A DNA stretch of 41,202 nt from Calditrichota bacterium (GTDB lineage Bacteria > CLD3). How positions within the stretch are numbered: position 1 is the first letter of the stretch; each line of letters opens with the position of its first letter. Below are positions 23,599 to 32,232 of the stretch, one piece after another. The notes beneath the pieces are model-generated. The model was given only the letters and a program-made list of their open reading frames with translations, did no database searches and was not told the DNA's origin. Location: contig QQUF01000037.1 in the NCBI GenBank assembly GCA_008501735.1, positions 1 through 41,202 on the forward strand, written 5' to 3'. The translations under genes and the position numbers were made by a program.

Positions 23599-24738
23599 TT
23601 AAGTTTCCTTAGAAAAGGTGAGATTAAAAATTGTGCCTTTAGGCTCATTTGGTTCAATTTGGATTTTGCCAGAATGACGTTCAACAACTTCCTTAACGAT
23701 GTAAAGCCCCAAACCTGTTCCCTTTGTAGTTCGTGTTTTTTCATTCCCGATTCGGTAAAATTTGCCAAAAACTTTACTCTGCTCTTTTTCGGGAATTCCA
23801 ACTCCATTGTCTGAGATTTTAATGAAAATATTCGAGCCTAATTGTTCTAAATTAATTTTAATTTCTGCATTTTTCCCAGAATACTTTAGAGCATTTTCAA
23901 GCAAATTTAGAAAAACTATTTTTAGTGTAAAAACATCTCCAAATATTTTTATTCCTTCATCAATCTTAGTTTTTAAAGAAGCTGTTTCTGGTAAAGATTT
24001 TTCAAACTTTTCGATTATTTCTTGTAGGACTACAGAGAGATTAATTTCATTTTTTGGGTAAGTATAAGCCTGATTTTCAATTTTTGTAGCAATCAACATA
24101 TTTTCAACCAAATCATTCAAACGGTCAATATCTTTGACAGAGCTTGTTGCAAATTCTGAAATTTGTTCTTTGCTCAAGTCACGTTTCAAAATTGTTTCAA
24201 GGTAAAGTTTGATTGAAGCCAAAGGAGATTTCAGTTCGTGAGTAATACTTAGTAAGAAATTTTTTTGCTGACTATTCAAGTCAACTTCCGATTTAAAACT
24301 TCTATAAATCTGAAAGATACCGAGTAAAATCATAATCACAAAAAATGAGCTTTCAGAAATGAACATCACCCAACGGCGATGAAGTTTGTCTTCAAATTTT
24401 TCAGTAACAGAAGGCTTTATTTTTAAGTCAATTGAGTTATAAATATTTCCTTCTTCTAAGAAAATGAATTCGAATTTTGGATATTGATTTTCAATAAAAG
24501 CAGTAATTTTAGAAGTATCAATTTTATCAGGTTGTGATTTGAAATGAAATTTTCCTGAGCGAATCAAATCTACAAGTTCATATTTTGCCTTAACTCTTTG
24601 CAACTCAATAATTTCATTTCTGTATTCATAAATTTCAGAGTTTGAATTGATTAACAGAAATGTCCACCAAAGCAATTCAACAAGACAAATTGCTACGAGT
24701 GCGTAAAAGAAAAGAATCGGTTTTTTATTAATTTTCAT
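23599..24738 (-). CDS. Sensor histidine kinase
   Basis: A 379-aa membrane-bound HisKA-type kinase. Two transmembrane helices (about 8-30 and 122-145) enclose a small periplasmic sensor region of roughly 90 residues with no recognised fold. No HAMP domain is obvious. The H-box reads SITHELKSPLASIKLYLET with phosphoacceptor His167. The ATPase domain has an N-box (FLNLLENALKYS), G1 (ISDNGVGIP), F and G2 (GTGLGLYIVKEV). It is divergent from a membrane-protein/octaheme-cytochrome operon across 90 bp, which hints that it senses a respiratory or redox signal, by inference from position only. Confidence 0.93.
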   Translation of the reverse strand: MKINKKPILFFYALVAICLVELLWWTFLLINSNSEIYEYRNEIIELQRVKAKYELVDLIRSGKFHFKSQPDKIDTSKITAFIENQYPKFEFIFLEEGNIYNSIDLKIKPSVTEKFEDKLHRRWVMFISESSFFVIMILLGIFQIYRSFKSEVDLNSQQKNFLLSITHELKSPLASIKLYLETILKRDLSKEQISEFATSSVKDIDRLNDLVENMLIATKIENQAYTYPKNEINLSVVLQEIIEKFEKSLPETASLKTKIDEGIKIFGDVFTLKIVFLNLLENALKYSGKNAEIKINLEQLGSNIFIKISDNGVGIPEKEQSKVFGKFYRIGNEKTRTTKGTGLGLYIVKEVVERHSGKIQIEPNEPKGTIFNLTFSKET

Positions 24739-24828
24739 TAAAATTATTTCTTTTGTTTCAGGGTTTGGAATTTAAAAAGTTTTAGTAATTTCTCTTAGTT
24801 AATTTAAGATTTAAGCGATAAGAAAATT

Positions 24829-25416
24829 ATGCTCATCAAAGTATTGACCATTTTACTAATGTTCGGAGTTTTTATTTTTGCTTTTAGTTTCTTTTCTGAG
24901 TCAGAAACTTTGAAAGAAGTTAGAATTTCAGAGGAATTTAAAGTAAATAAAATCAGTGACTGGAAGCTCCGATTAGTGGAAAATAAAATTTATACATTAA
25001 CAAAAAGCTCAGAGTCTAAAATTAATAAAATAGATTTTTTCACTTTAGACTCTTTGAATTTTGCAAACTCGGCTTCTACCAAAGAGTTAGCAGAAAAAAT
25101 TATTGCAAAAGAAATTTTTGATTACAAAGAAAGTAAATTAGAGTATTCAAATGGATTTTTAGAATATTTAAAAAATCACAAAAGTTTCTCTTTGGAAGAA
25201 GTAAGATTTCTGAAAAAAGATTGGTTTGTTTATTCTTTGCACAACTCTGAAAGACAAACATCTGTTTGGGTAAACGTTTTTACAATTTTAGGAAATCAAA
25301 TTTTTGTATTCAGATTTTTTTACAATATCGACTCTTTAGAAGAAATTATATCGAATGTCGAAATTACCAACCTTTTAAAATTATTTATTGTTGAAAATCA
25401 GGTTGTAAATAAATGA
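24829..25416 (+). CDS. Membrane-anchored protein of unknown function, coupled to octaheme cytochrome
   Basis: A 195-aa protein I do not recognise. One N-terminal hydrophobic helix or uncleaved signal (about 2-20) precedes a Lys/Glu/Phe-rich soluble part with mixed alpha/beta character and no Cys in the mature part, so no heme sites. Its TGA overlaps the start of the cytochrome gene (ATGA), a sign of coupled translation and probably of a joint function such as assembly, anchoring or partner binding. It is divergent from the two-component system. Confidence 0.72.
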   Translation: MLIKVLTILLMFGVFIFAFSFFSESETLKEVRISEEFKVNKISDWKLRLVENKIYTLTKSSESKINKIDFFTLDSLNFANSASTKELAEKIIAKEIFDYKESKLEYSNGFLEYLKNHKSFSLEEVRFLKKDWFVYSLHNSERQTSVWVNVFTILGNQIFVFRFFYNIDSLEEIISNVEITNLLKLFIVENQVVNK

Positions 25417-26864
25417 GAACTAAAATTTTTATAGCAATTTTTTCCCTTTTATCAATAACTGTAATAACCCTTTTCTCTTCTACTACCTACGAATCTTACT
25501 CTTCTCTTTACGATGCTGAATACACAGGAAGCGAATCTTGTAAAGGTTGTCACCCAATAATTTCTGCGGAATGGGAAAATTCGCCTCACGCCAAAATGAC
25601 TCGCGAACCAACTCAAGAAAGTGTTGTAGGCAATTTCAATAACGGCGAATGGTTTTTGCCAGAATATGCTAGAAAAACACCTGTTGATTTTGTCGAACCA
25701 GCTGCCAAAATGTTTGAAAAGAATGGCGAATATTTTATGGCATTGCGTCACCCTTTAAACAACCAATTCATTCCTTTCAAAATCGAATTTGTAATTGGTT
25801 ACCAATACAGACAAACTTACATCACAAGAGAAGCAGGTGGAGTTTTGCGTCGTCTTCCGCTTCAATGGTCAGTTCCGAGACAAGATTTTTTCCCTTATTG
25901 GAATTACCAAGAGAAAAGTGAACCAAGTGTTCAAGATTTGTGGGCTCAAATGCAAACATTGAATTCTGCTTGGAATTTATTTTGTGCAAGATGCCACACA
26001 ACTCATCTTACAGTTGAAGAGAAAAATCCTCAACACACACAAGCTAAAACGCATTGGGTTGACGAAGGAATTGCTTGCGAAGCTTGTCACGGACCAGGAA
26101 GTCAACACAACAATTATTTTGAAGGAAATTATGTAAATCGAGTCGCTGCTTTTGTAAACTCTAAACTTAGAGACCAACCTGTTGCTTACATTGCAAATGC
26201 TCCGAAACTCACAAAAGGACAAGATTTAAGTGTTTGTGGAAGGTGTCACGGAGCAGATATTTTTACGACCTCAACAGATGTTTACAGAATTTATGAACCA
26301 GGTTATTCACGAAAAGGGAGAACTAACGACCTTTCAAAACACTTCCGTGAAGCTCCTTTGCAAGCAGGAAGAACTCAAGCAACAATTGAATGTTGGGAAG
26401 ATTCAAGACCAAAAGGAATTGGAATGCTTTTCCGCTCTTTTGTAGAATCGGACTGCTATCAAAAAGGTGAAGTTCGTTGTTATGATTGCCACCAAGCTCA
26501 CGATAACAAAAAGCCAACGAAAGAAAATATTTTAAAACCTTCAGAAGTTAGTAACGACTACTGTTTGAATTGCCACACGAATTTGAAGAATAAAATTGAA
26601 GAACATTCTTTCCACAGGGCAGGAACTTCTGGTTCGTTTTGTTACGATTGTCATATGCCAAACCACATTTTGAGTATGGTTTCGGGAGTTGACAAACTTT
26701 TGCCAACTCACACAATGAGCTCGATTCCAAATCCTAAAATGTCAGAAAAACTTGGTGTTAAAGGTTCGCCAAATGCTTGTAACGATTGCCACTACAAAGA
26801 ATCAACTTCTTGGGCAATTGAATGGACTGAAAAATGGTGGGGAAAAACAGTGAACAGTGAATAA
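25413..26864 (+). CDS. Octaheme c-type cytochrome (cytochrome c554-like family)
   Basis: A 483-aa exported multiheme cytochrome with a signal or anchor helix at about 4-24. Eight CxxCH heme-binding motifs begin at Cys43, 191, 222, 275, 356, 384, 410 and 456. Family phrases are YTGSESCKGCHPIISAEWENSPHAKM, CEACHGPGSQH, RCYDCHQAH, CYDCHMPNH and SPNACNDCH, as in cytochrome c554/TPR-associated multihemes. These handle electrons in the periplasm and in some cases reduce or oxidise N or S compounds. The Lys-containing or CxxCK active-site heme of NrfA is absent. The substrate is unknown. The last residues KTVNSE and the TGA are encoded by a GAACAGT-type repeat. No quinol oxidase subunit is adjacent, so the electron source is open. 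Confidence 0.9.
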   Translation: MRTKIFIAIFSLLSITVITLFSSTTYESYSSLYDAEYTGSESCKGCHPIISAEWENSPHAKMTREPTQESVVGNFNNGEWFLPEYARKTPVDFVEPAAKMFEKNGEYFMALRHPLNNQFIPFKIEFVIGYQYRQTYITREAGGVLRRLPLQWSVPRQDFFPYWNYQEKSEPSVQDLWAQMQTLNSAWNLFCARCHTTHLTVEEKNPQHTQAKTHWVDEGIACEACHGPGSQHNNYFEGNYVNRVAAFVNSKLRDQPVAYIANAPKLTKGQDLSVCGRCHGADIFTTSTDVYRIYEPGYSRKGRTNDLSKHFREAPLQAGRTQATIECWEDSRPKGIGMLFRSFVESDCYQKGEVRCYDCHQAHDNKKPTKENILKPSEVSNDYCLNCHTNLKNKIEEHSFHRAGTSGSFCYDCHMPNHILSMVSGVDKLLPTHTMSSIPNPKMSEKLGVKGSPNACNDCHYKESTSWAIEWTEKWWGKTVNSE

Positions 26865-26871
26865 TTAACAG
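26846..26871. repeat. Short AACAGTG repeat at the cytochrome stop codon
   Basis: Two units of (G)AACAGT followed by GAATAATTAACAG. It is the same heptamer as the five-copy array at 8657-8691. It encodes the final residues TVNSE and the TGA stop of the cytochrome gene, so it is another case of a short repeat at a gene end. Confidence 0.6.
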
Positions 26872-26881
26872 TCGTAAAGAT

Positions 26882-27292
26882 TTAGACTTTTTCAATAATC
26901 CATTTTTGATTGTCAGTGTCTTTTGCAAAATTTGTTAAAATCGGCGTTCCGTCCCACATTAAACCGAGCTCACTTTCAAGGACTTTTTCTTTAAACCTAC
27001 TTTTGATATAACCGTCATCGGAAAAATCCCAAAGTTGGTGTTCTTCTAAGTCTTCATCTTTTTCAGCTAAAACAATTCTTGAGCCGTTCAAACTTGAAGC
27101 CATATTAATTTCTGCAACAAGCCCGTTTAATTTGCTTTCCAAAAATCCTTCTTCAGTTAGTTTCCAAAGTTGGCTATCTGAACCTGTTTTTACGTGAAGA
27201 GTCAAATAAGCCCCTTCGCCTTGTGCTGGATTATTAATGTCAAAGACACTTCCGTTTTGCTTGCTTTTGATGATAAAATACCCATCTACCAT
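26882..27292 (-). CDS. Ricin-type beta-trefoil (RICIN) domain protein
   Basis: A 136-aa stand-alone beta-trefoil. The three QxW-type repeats are seen as SQLWKL, HQLWDF and NQKWII, spaced about 40-47 residues apart, each ending one trefoil lobe. Such domains usually bind glycans. No signal peptide, anchor or sorting module is present, so either it is cytoplasmic or the ORF has lost an N-terminus. The upstream 60 bp before dlh has no in-frame extension that adds a signal. Function unknown. Convergent with the cytochrome gene, 17 bp apart. Confidence 0.8.
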   Translation of the reverse strand: MVDGYFIIKSKQNGSVFDINNPAQGEGAYLTLHVKTGSDSQLWKLTEEGFLESKLNGLVAEINMASSLNGSRIVLAEKDEDLEEHQLWDFSDDGYIKSRFKEKVLESELGLMWDGTPILTNFAKDTDNQKWIIEKV

Positions 27293-27352
27293 TTTAGTTC
27301 TCCACTATTTAGTCTTTTGATTTCATTCAAGTTAAGAAAAGAATCTATAAAA

Positions 27353-28141
27353 TTATTTAAAAACTTTTTGCAAAAATACTTGCATTGCTTCCCAAGACTC
27401 AACATCAGCTTTTTCACTGTAACCAACTGGAAGTTCAAATCTTTTTGCAGTTTCATCTGCTTGTGGATTTGAAAATGCGTGGGTTGCTCCTTCGTAAGCA
27501 ATAAATTCATAATCAACACTTGCTGAAGCCATTTCATCTTTAAAAGCTACAACTTGCTTTTCAGGAACCAAAGGGTCATCAGCTCCGTGGCAAACTAAAA
27601 TTTTTGTTTTAACAACACCTTCTTTTACAGGGTTTTCCGTAGCTAAATTTCCGTGAAAGCTAACAATTCCATCAATTTCAACTCCAAGTCTTGCCATATT
27701 TATCAAAATTCCACCTCCGAAACAATAACCAACTGCTCCAATTTTTTCTGGGTCTGTCATTCTTTCATTTTTCAAAACTTCAATTGCTGCCTGAAATCTC
27801 ATTTGTGCATTTTCTAAATTACTGTAAACTTCGCCTGCAAGTTTCCCTGCATCTTTTGGATTTTCAGCGATTTTTCCTTCTCCGTACATATCAACTGCAA
27901 AAGCTGTGTAACCTAAACCAGCTAACATTCTTGCTCTTTTTTTGGCGTAATCATTTTGTCCCCACCATTCGTGAACGACTAAAACTCCTGGTCTTTGTCC
28001 ATCAAAAGAATCATCATAAACTAAAAAGCCGCTCATTATCAAATCATTTGCTTCATAACTAACCCGTTTTTCAACTAATTTTGCAGAAGCAACTGTGCAA
28101 AGCATTAATATTAGAATTAAGTTTGTAATTAGAATTTTCAT
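27353..28141 (-). CDS. Exported dienelactone hydrolase family protein
   Basis: A 262-aa alpha/beta hydrolase of the DLH family. A signal peptide (about 1-20, ending VASA) places it in the periplasm, unlike the cytoplasmic Pseudomonas enzyme. Catalytic triad candidates are Cys140 in GAVGYCFGGG, Asp189 in HGADDPLVP and His221 in GATHAFSNP. VVHEWWGQNDYAK is the family's oxyanion or strand-3 region. Cys as nucleophile is characteristic of DLH. The natural substrate is unknown and may be an ester or lactone. It is separated from the ATP synthase operon by a terminator at 28241-28280. Confidence 0.88.
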   Translation of the reverse strand: MKILITNLILILMLCTVASAKLVEKRVSYEANDLIMSGFLVYDDSFDGQRPGVLVVHEWWGQNDYAKKRARMLAGLGYTAFAVDMYGEGKIAENPKDAGKLAGEVYSNLENAQMRFQAAIEVLKNERMTDPEKIGAVGYCFGGGILINMARLGVEIDGIVSFHGNLATENPVKEGVVKTKILVCHGADDPLVPEKQVVAFKDEMASASVDYEFIAYEGATHAFSNPQADETAKRFELPVGYSEKADVESWEAMQVFLQKVFK

Positions 28142-28240
28142 TTTCTTCCTTAGTTAAAGTTTTAAGTTGAAAGAATTTACGAATGAAATTCAGAAAAATG
28201 AAAAAAGTTTGTTCAGTATTATCTAAATAAGTAAGAATAA

Positions 28241-28280
28241 AACAAAAAACCCTCGAATTCTAAGTGAATTTCGAGGGTTT
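28241..28280 (-). terminator. Rho-independent terminator of the atp operon
   Basis: On the minus strand AAACCCTCGAAATTC pairs with GAATTCGAGGGTTT (one bulged A) around a short loop, followed by TTTTTTGTTTTATTC. The stem is GC-containing and the T-run is on the correct (minus) strand, about 38 bp beyond the atpG stop. Confidence 0.85.
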
Positions 28281-28318
28281 AAAATTTATTTGAGGAATTG
28301 TAAAATGGGAAATTAAAT

Positions 28319-29212
28319 CTAAGAAGCAATTGCTTCAGCACCACCAACAATTTCTGAGATTTCTTGCGTAATAGCTGCTTGACGTGAACGGTTATAAATG
28401 AGGTTGAGAGATTTGATTAAATCTTTCGCATTTTCAGTTGCACTTTCCATAGCTGCCATTCTAGCACCTTGTTCAGCTGCATTTGAATCAAGCAAAGCTT
28501 TCCAAATTTGCATAGTAAGATGTTTTGGTAAAAGTGTTTCCAAGATTACTGCAGGTGAAGGTTCAAAAATAAATTCAATTGGAATTCCAGTATTTTCCTC
28601 TTCTTCATCTTTTTGTTCAGGAACAATTGGAAGAAAATCGATATTTTTTTGAACTTGTGCAATTACAGATTTAAATTCGTTGTAAACCAAAACTATTTTA
28701 TCATAAGAGCCATTTACGAAAAGATTTGAAACATAATTTGAAATATTAGATGCTATTTCATATTGAAGGTGATTAAAAATATCTGTGTAACTTTCAATAA
28801 CTTCAAAATCTCTTTTCTTAAAAAAGTCACTTGATTTCTTACCTATACAAACAAATTTTACAGTTTTACCTTCTGCTTTGTATTGATTAGCAATTAAAAG
28901 AGCACTTTTATTTATGTTAGCATTAAAACCACCACAAAGTCCTCTGTCAGCAGCAACCGAAACTATTAAAATATTATTCTCTTCTCTTTGTGTAAAAAGA
29001 GGGCTAAGTAATGCTTCTGAAGTAGAAGTAAGAACTTGTGAAGAAAGATTTTGAATAATTCCGCCGAGTTTATCAGCATAAGGTCTTGCCGCATTAATTG
29101 ATTCTGTGGCTCTTCTCATTTTTGCTGCTGCAACCATTCTCATTGCACCAGTAATTTGCTGAGTTCCTTTTACAGAAGTGATTCTGTTACGTATCGCTTT
29201 TAAATTTGCCAT
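28319..29212 (-). CDS. atpG: ATP synthase gamma subunit
   Basis: Central rotor shaft of F1, 297 aa. The N-terminal coiled-coil helix MANLKAIRNRITSVKGTQQITGAMRMVAAAKMRRA and the C-terminal partner helix LNLIYNRSRQAAITQEISEIVGGAEAI are both typical. The central Rossmann-like region includes LIVSVAADRGLCGGFNANI. Length is normal. It is the last gene of the cluster: atpD and atpC do not follow, so beta and epsilon are encoded elsewhere, as in other Bacteroidota/Chlorobi-type genomes. Confidence 0.96.
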   Translation of the reverse strand: MANLKAIRNRITSVKGTQQITGAMRMVAAAKMRRATESINAARPYADKLGGIIQNLSSQVLTSTSEALLSPLFTQREENNILIVSVAADRGLCGGFNANINKSALLIANQYKAEGKTVKFVCIGKKSSDFFKKRDFEVIESYTDIFNHLQYEIASNISNYVSNLFVNGSYDKIVLVYNEFKSVIAQVQKNIDFLPIVPEQKDEEEENTGIPIEFIFEPSPAVILETLLPKHLTMQIWKALLDSNAAEQGARMAAMESATENAKDLIKSLNLIYNRSRQAAITQEISEIVGGAEAIAS

Positions 29213-29242
29213 TTATTTCATTACTCTGTTTTTAAATTAAAA

Positions 29243-29268
29243 AAGACCCGTTAAAATTAACAGGTCTT
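29243..29268 (-). terminator. Terminator-like hairpin between atpA and atpG
   Basis: On the minus strand AAGACCTGTTAA-TT-TTAACGGGTCTT has a near-perfect 12-bp arm (one mismatch) and is followed by TTTTTTAATTT. It lies 6 bp after the atpA stop and about 30 bp before the atpG start, so it could attenuate transcription into atpG or protect the 3' end of upstream message. Confidence 0.65.
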
Positions 29269-29274
29269 AAAAAT

Positions 29275-30822
29275 TTATGCTTCGAATCCTGCTTTGTAAT
29301 CTTCAATCACTTTTTTCAATTTAGCAGTTGTATCATCATCAAGTTTTTGTTTTGATTTAATCTCGTCTAAAAGAGCACGTTGATTCGTTTTAAGTAAATC
29401 AAGTAAACCATTTTCAAATTTTTTGATTGATTCAAGTGGTAAACTATCTAAGTAACCTTCTTTACCAGCCCAAAGAATTGCGACTTGAAGCTCTACTGGA
29501 TATGGAGTGTATTGAGGTTGTTTCAAAATCTCTACAAGACGACTTCCACGAGTAAGCTGTTGCTGAGTTGCTTTATCAAGGTCAGAGCCAAATTTAGCAA
29601 ATGCTTCAAGTTCACGATATTGTGCAAGATCAAGTTTAAGAGTTCCAGCTACTTGTTTCATCGCTTTAATTTGTGCAGAACCACCAACACGAGAAACCGA
29701 AATCCCAACATTTACCGCAGGACGAACCCCAGAATAGAAAAGATTCGATTCAAGGAAAATTTGTCCATCAGTAATAGAAATTACATTTGTTGGAATGTAT
29801 GCAGAAACATCACCTTCTTGAGTTTCAATAATTGGTAAAGCAGTCAAAGAACCGCCACCTTTAATTTCTGGGTCATTTGGGTCGCTATAATCTTCATTTA
29901 GCTTTGCAGCTCTTTCAAGGAGTCTTGAGTGTAAATAGAAAACATCTCCAGGATAAGCTTCACGTCCAGGAGGTCTTCTAAGAAGAAGAGAAACCTGACG
30001 ATAAGCCCAAGCTTGTTTTGATAAATCATCATAAATAATGAGTGAGTGCATTCCTCTATCACGGAAATATTCGCCCATTGAAACACCAGCATAAGGAGCA
30101 ATAAACTGCATTGGAGCAGGGTCAGATGCGTTTGCAGCAACAACAATTGTGTATTCCATTGCACCTGCATCTTCGAGAGTTTTTACAACTTGTGCTACTG
30201 TTGAGGCTTTTTGTCCAATTGCAACATAAATGCAGTAAACATCAAGACCTTTTTGGTTAATAATTGTATCTATTGCAACAGCAGTTTTACCTGTTTGCCT
30301 GTCACCAATAATTAACTCTCTTTGCCCTCTACCAATCGGAATTAATGAGTCAATTGCTTTAATTCCAGTTTGAAGAGGTTCGTGAACTGACTTACGAGTA
30401 ATTACACCAGGTGCTTTTCTCTCAATCGGAATAGTTCTTTTCGCGTTAATTGGACCTTTACCATCAATTGGTTGTCCAAGCGAATCAACAACTCTTCCAA
30501 GAAGCTCAGGACCCACAGGAACCTCAGCAATTCTTTTAGTTCTTTTTACAGTATCGCCTTCTTTAATTCCACGACTTTCACCGAAAAGTACAATACCTAC
30601 ATTGTCTTCTTCAAGGTTAAGTGTTAAACCAAAAATTTCTTCACCAGCAGAGCTTTCGACGATTACAAGCTCACCTGCTTGTACTTTTTCAAGACCGAAA
30701 ACGCGTGCAATACCATCTCCGACCTCAACGACCTCGCCAATCTCATCTACATTTAAAGAAATATTAAATTTTTCAATTTGGTCTTTAAGAAGTTTTGTTA
30801 TTTCTTGTGTTTTTGTTGCCAT
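29275..30822 (-). CDS. atpA: ATP synthase alpha subunit
   Basis: Non-catalytic nucleotide-binding F1 subunit, 515 aa. The P-loop [15 protein letters not shown] is intact. The N-terminal beta-barrel starts about residue 25 with [27 protein letters not shown]. Downstream motifs include [68 protein letters not shown] and [17 protein letters not shown]. Full length with no lesions. It sits between atpH (37 bp) and atpG (62 bp), with a hairpin in the latter gap. Confidence 0.98.
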   Translation of the reverse strand: MATKTQEITKLLKDQIEKFNISLNVDEIGEVVEVGDGIARVFGLEKVQAGELVIVESSAGEEIFGLTLNLEEDNVGIVLFGESRGIKEGDTVKRTKRIAEVPVGPELLGRVVDSLGQPIDGKGPINAKRTIPIERKAPGVITRKSVHEPLQTGIKAIDSLIPIGRGQRELIIGDRQTGKTAVAIDTIINQKGLDVYCIYVAIGQKASTVAQVVKTLEDAGAMEYTIVVAANASDPAPMQFIAPYAGVSMGEYFRDRGMHSLIIYDDLSKQAWAYRQVSLLLRRPPGREAYPGDVFYLHSRLLERAAKLNEDYSDPNDPEIKGGGSLTALPIIETQEGDVSAYIPTNVISITDGQIFLESNLFYSGVRPAVNVGISVSRVGGSAQIKAMKQVAGTLKLDLAQYRELEAFAKFGSDLDKATQQQLTRGSRLVEILKQPQYTPYPVELQVAILWAGKEGYLDSLPLESIKKFENGLLDLLKTNQRALLDEIKSKQKLDDDTTAKLKKVIEDYKAGFEA

Positions 30823-30859
30823 ACTTTTGTGTAAATCCTATTTTTAACTCAAAAAGGAA

Positions 30860-31402
30860 TTAATTTTCAATTATTAATTTTTCTCTTAATTTTGACAAAC
30901 GCCCTGAAACACTTCCATCATAAACAACATTTCCAATTCTAAGTTTCATTCCACCAAGAATTGAAGAATCCGTATTGACATCAAGAATAACATTTTGTTT
31001 TGTCAAGTCACTAAGAGAAGAGGTTATTGACTTAGCAGTAGAATCATCTAAACCAACAGGAACAGTGATTTTAACATCTAAATCATTTTTATCTATTTTA
31101 TAAAGCCTCTGAAATTCTCTGATTATTCCTTCGAGTTCAATTTGTCTTTTATTTGCAAAGACCGTTGCGAGAAAATTGTGAGTTAATTCGTGGAAATCGG
31201 GAAATGCTTGTTTAAAGACACTAGCTTTTTCTTCAGGAGTAACCTTAAATGAGAAAGTAAAAACTTTTACATCACGGTCGTTTGCTAACAAATCTAAAAA
31301 CGTATTTAAATCTTTATAAATAACTTCCAAAAGATTCTTATCAATTGAAAGTTCAAATAAAGCGTTTCCATATTTCCTAACTACGCTTAAATCAGTTTTC
31401 AT
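30860..31402 (-). CDS. atpH: ATP synthase delta subunit (OSCP)
   Basis: F1 delta/OSCP subunit, the stator link between F1 and subunit b. From Met at 31402 it is 180 aa (MKTDLSVVRKYGNALFELS, the usual OSCP N-terminus). A further in-frame ATG at 31429 exists but would lengthen the overlap with atpF to 38 bp, so I use the shorter start with an 11-bp overlap. The C-terminal signature ILDVNTDSSILGGMKLRIGNVVYDGSVSGRL is clear. Helical N-domain (about 1-105) and C-terminal domain are both present. Confidence 0.93.
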   Translation of the reverse strand: MKTDLSVVRKYGNALFELSIDKNLLEVIYKDLNTFLDLLANDRDVKVFTFSFKVTPEEKASVFKQAFPDFHELTHNFLATVFANKRQIELEGIIREFQRLYKIDKNDLDVKITVPVGLDDSTAKSITSSLSDLTKQNVILDVNTDSSILGGMKLRIGNVVYDGSVSGRLSKLREKLIIEN

Positions 31403-31898
31403 TTTGCATACCGACTTTAATTTCATCAAGAGACTGATTAATTAAATTAATATGGTCTTTTGAATCTAGAGTCTTAGAAATCAACTTGGAAGTAGTGCTT
31501 ATAGTCAATTCAACGACCATATCACGAATTTCTTCTTTTGCTTTTTCTCTTTCTTGTTCAATTTCAATTTTTGCTTTTTCAAGCATAGTTGAGGATTGAC
31601 TTTGTGCGTCAGAGATTATTTCGCTTTTCATTTTGTCAGCGACTTTTTTGCCTTCTTCAATTATTTCTTGTGCTTCGTGGCGTGCTTTAGCAACCATTGA
31701 ATCATATTCTTTCGCAATTCTATCAGCTTCAGCTCTTGCTTTATCGGCTTCAGCGAGTGATTCACGAATTTTCTTTTCTCTTTCATCAAGAGCTCCAACA
31801 ATTGCTGGCCAAGCTGTTTTGCTCAAAACTATGAGCAAAACAATAAATGTAATAATTGTCCAAAGAGTTAAGCCACTATGTACTTCTAGTAAGCCCAT
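31392..31898 (-). CDS. atpF: ATP synthase b subunit
   Basis: Fo stator subunit of 168 aa. One N-terminal membrane helix (about 9-28, LTLWTIITFIVLLIVLSKTAWP) is followed by a long charged coiled-coil region (LDEREKKIRESLAEADKARAEADRIAKEYD and onward), as in all b subunits. The C-terminus interacts with delta. The N-terminal sequence has the usual GLLEVHSGLTLWT form of Bacteroidota/Chlorobi-type b subunits. Its 3' end overlaps atpH by 11 bp. Confidence 0.95.
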   Translation of the reverse strand: MGLLEVHSGLTLWTIITFIVLLIVLSKTAWPAIVGALDEREKKIRESLAEADKARAEADRIAKEYDSMVAKARHEAQEIIEEGKKVADKMKSEIISDAQSQSSTMLEKAKIEIEQEREKAKEEIRDMVVELTISTTSKLISKTLDSKDHINLINQSLDEIKVGMQNEN

Positions 31899-31948
31899 TA
31901 GCTGTCCTACAAGATTTTAAGGGTTTGTTGTAACTTGTTAATTTCGAT

Positions 31949-32170
31949 TTATTTATTGAGAAGGAAGCAAGTTACAGCACAAAAGAGAGCAACACCCTCG
32001 ATAAGAGCCGCAGCAATAATCATTGATGTTCTAATATCTCCAGCTGCTTCAGGTTGACGACCCATTGCTTCCATTGCTTTTCCAGCAATGTTACCAATTC
32101 CGTAACCAGCACCAAGAGTTACTATTCCAGCACCAAAACCTGATGCGATATATGCCATTGAATAATCCAT
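31949..32170 (-). CDS. atpE: ATP synthase c subunit
   Basis: A 73-aa Fo rotor proteolipid with two hairpin helices joined by the polar loop GRQPEAAGDIR. The ion-binding carboxylate is Glu58 in AALIEGVALF. The residue after it is Gly rather than Ser/Thr, and the Gln of Na+-type rings is missing in helix 1, so the ring probably binds protons. N-terminal glycine-rich GFGAGIVTLGAGYGIGN is standard. Confidence 0.96.
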   Translation of the reverse strand: MDYSMAYIASGFGAGIVTLGAGYGIGNIAGKAMEAMGRQPEAAGDIRTSMIIAAALIEGVALFCAVTCFLLNK

Positions 32171-32232
32171 TTGAAAATACCTCCAAAATTGAAGTTTAAT
32201 GTTAAGTTTTTAGTTTATTTATTAATTAAGTA

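Noticed and set aside
29898-30170. Minus-strand ORF inside atpA
   Set aside because: Alternate-frame shadow of a highly conserved gene.
31949-32170. Sodium-type c ring
   Set aside because: The residue after Glu58 is Gly and the helix-1 Gln is absent, which fits a proton ring.
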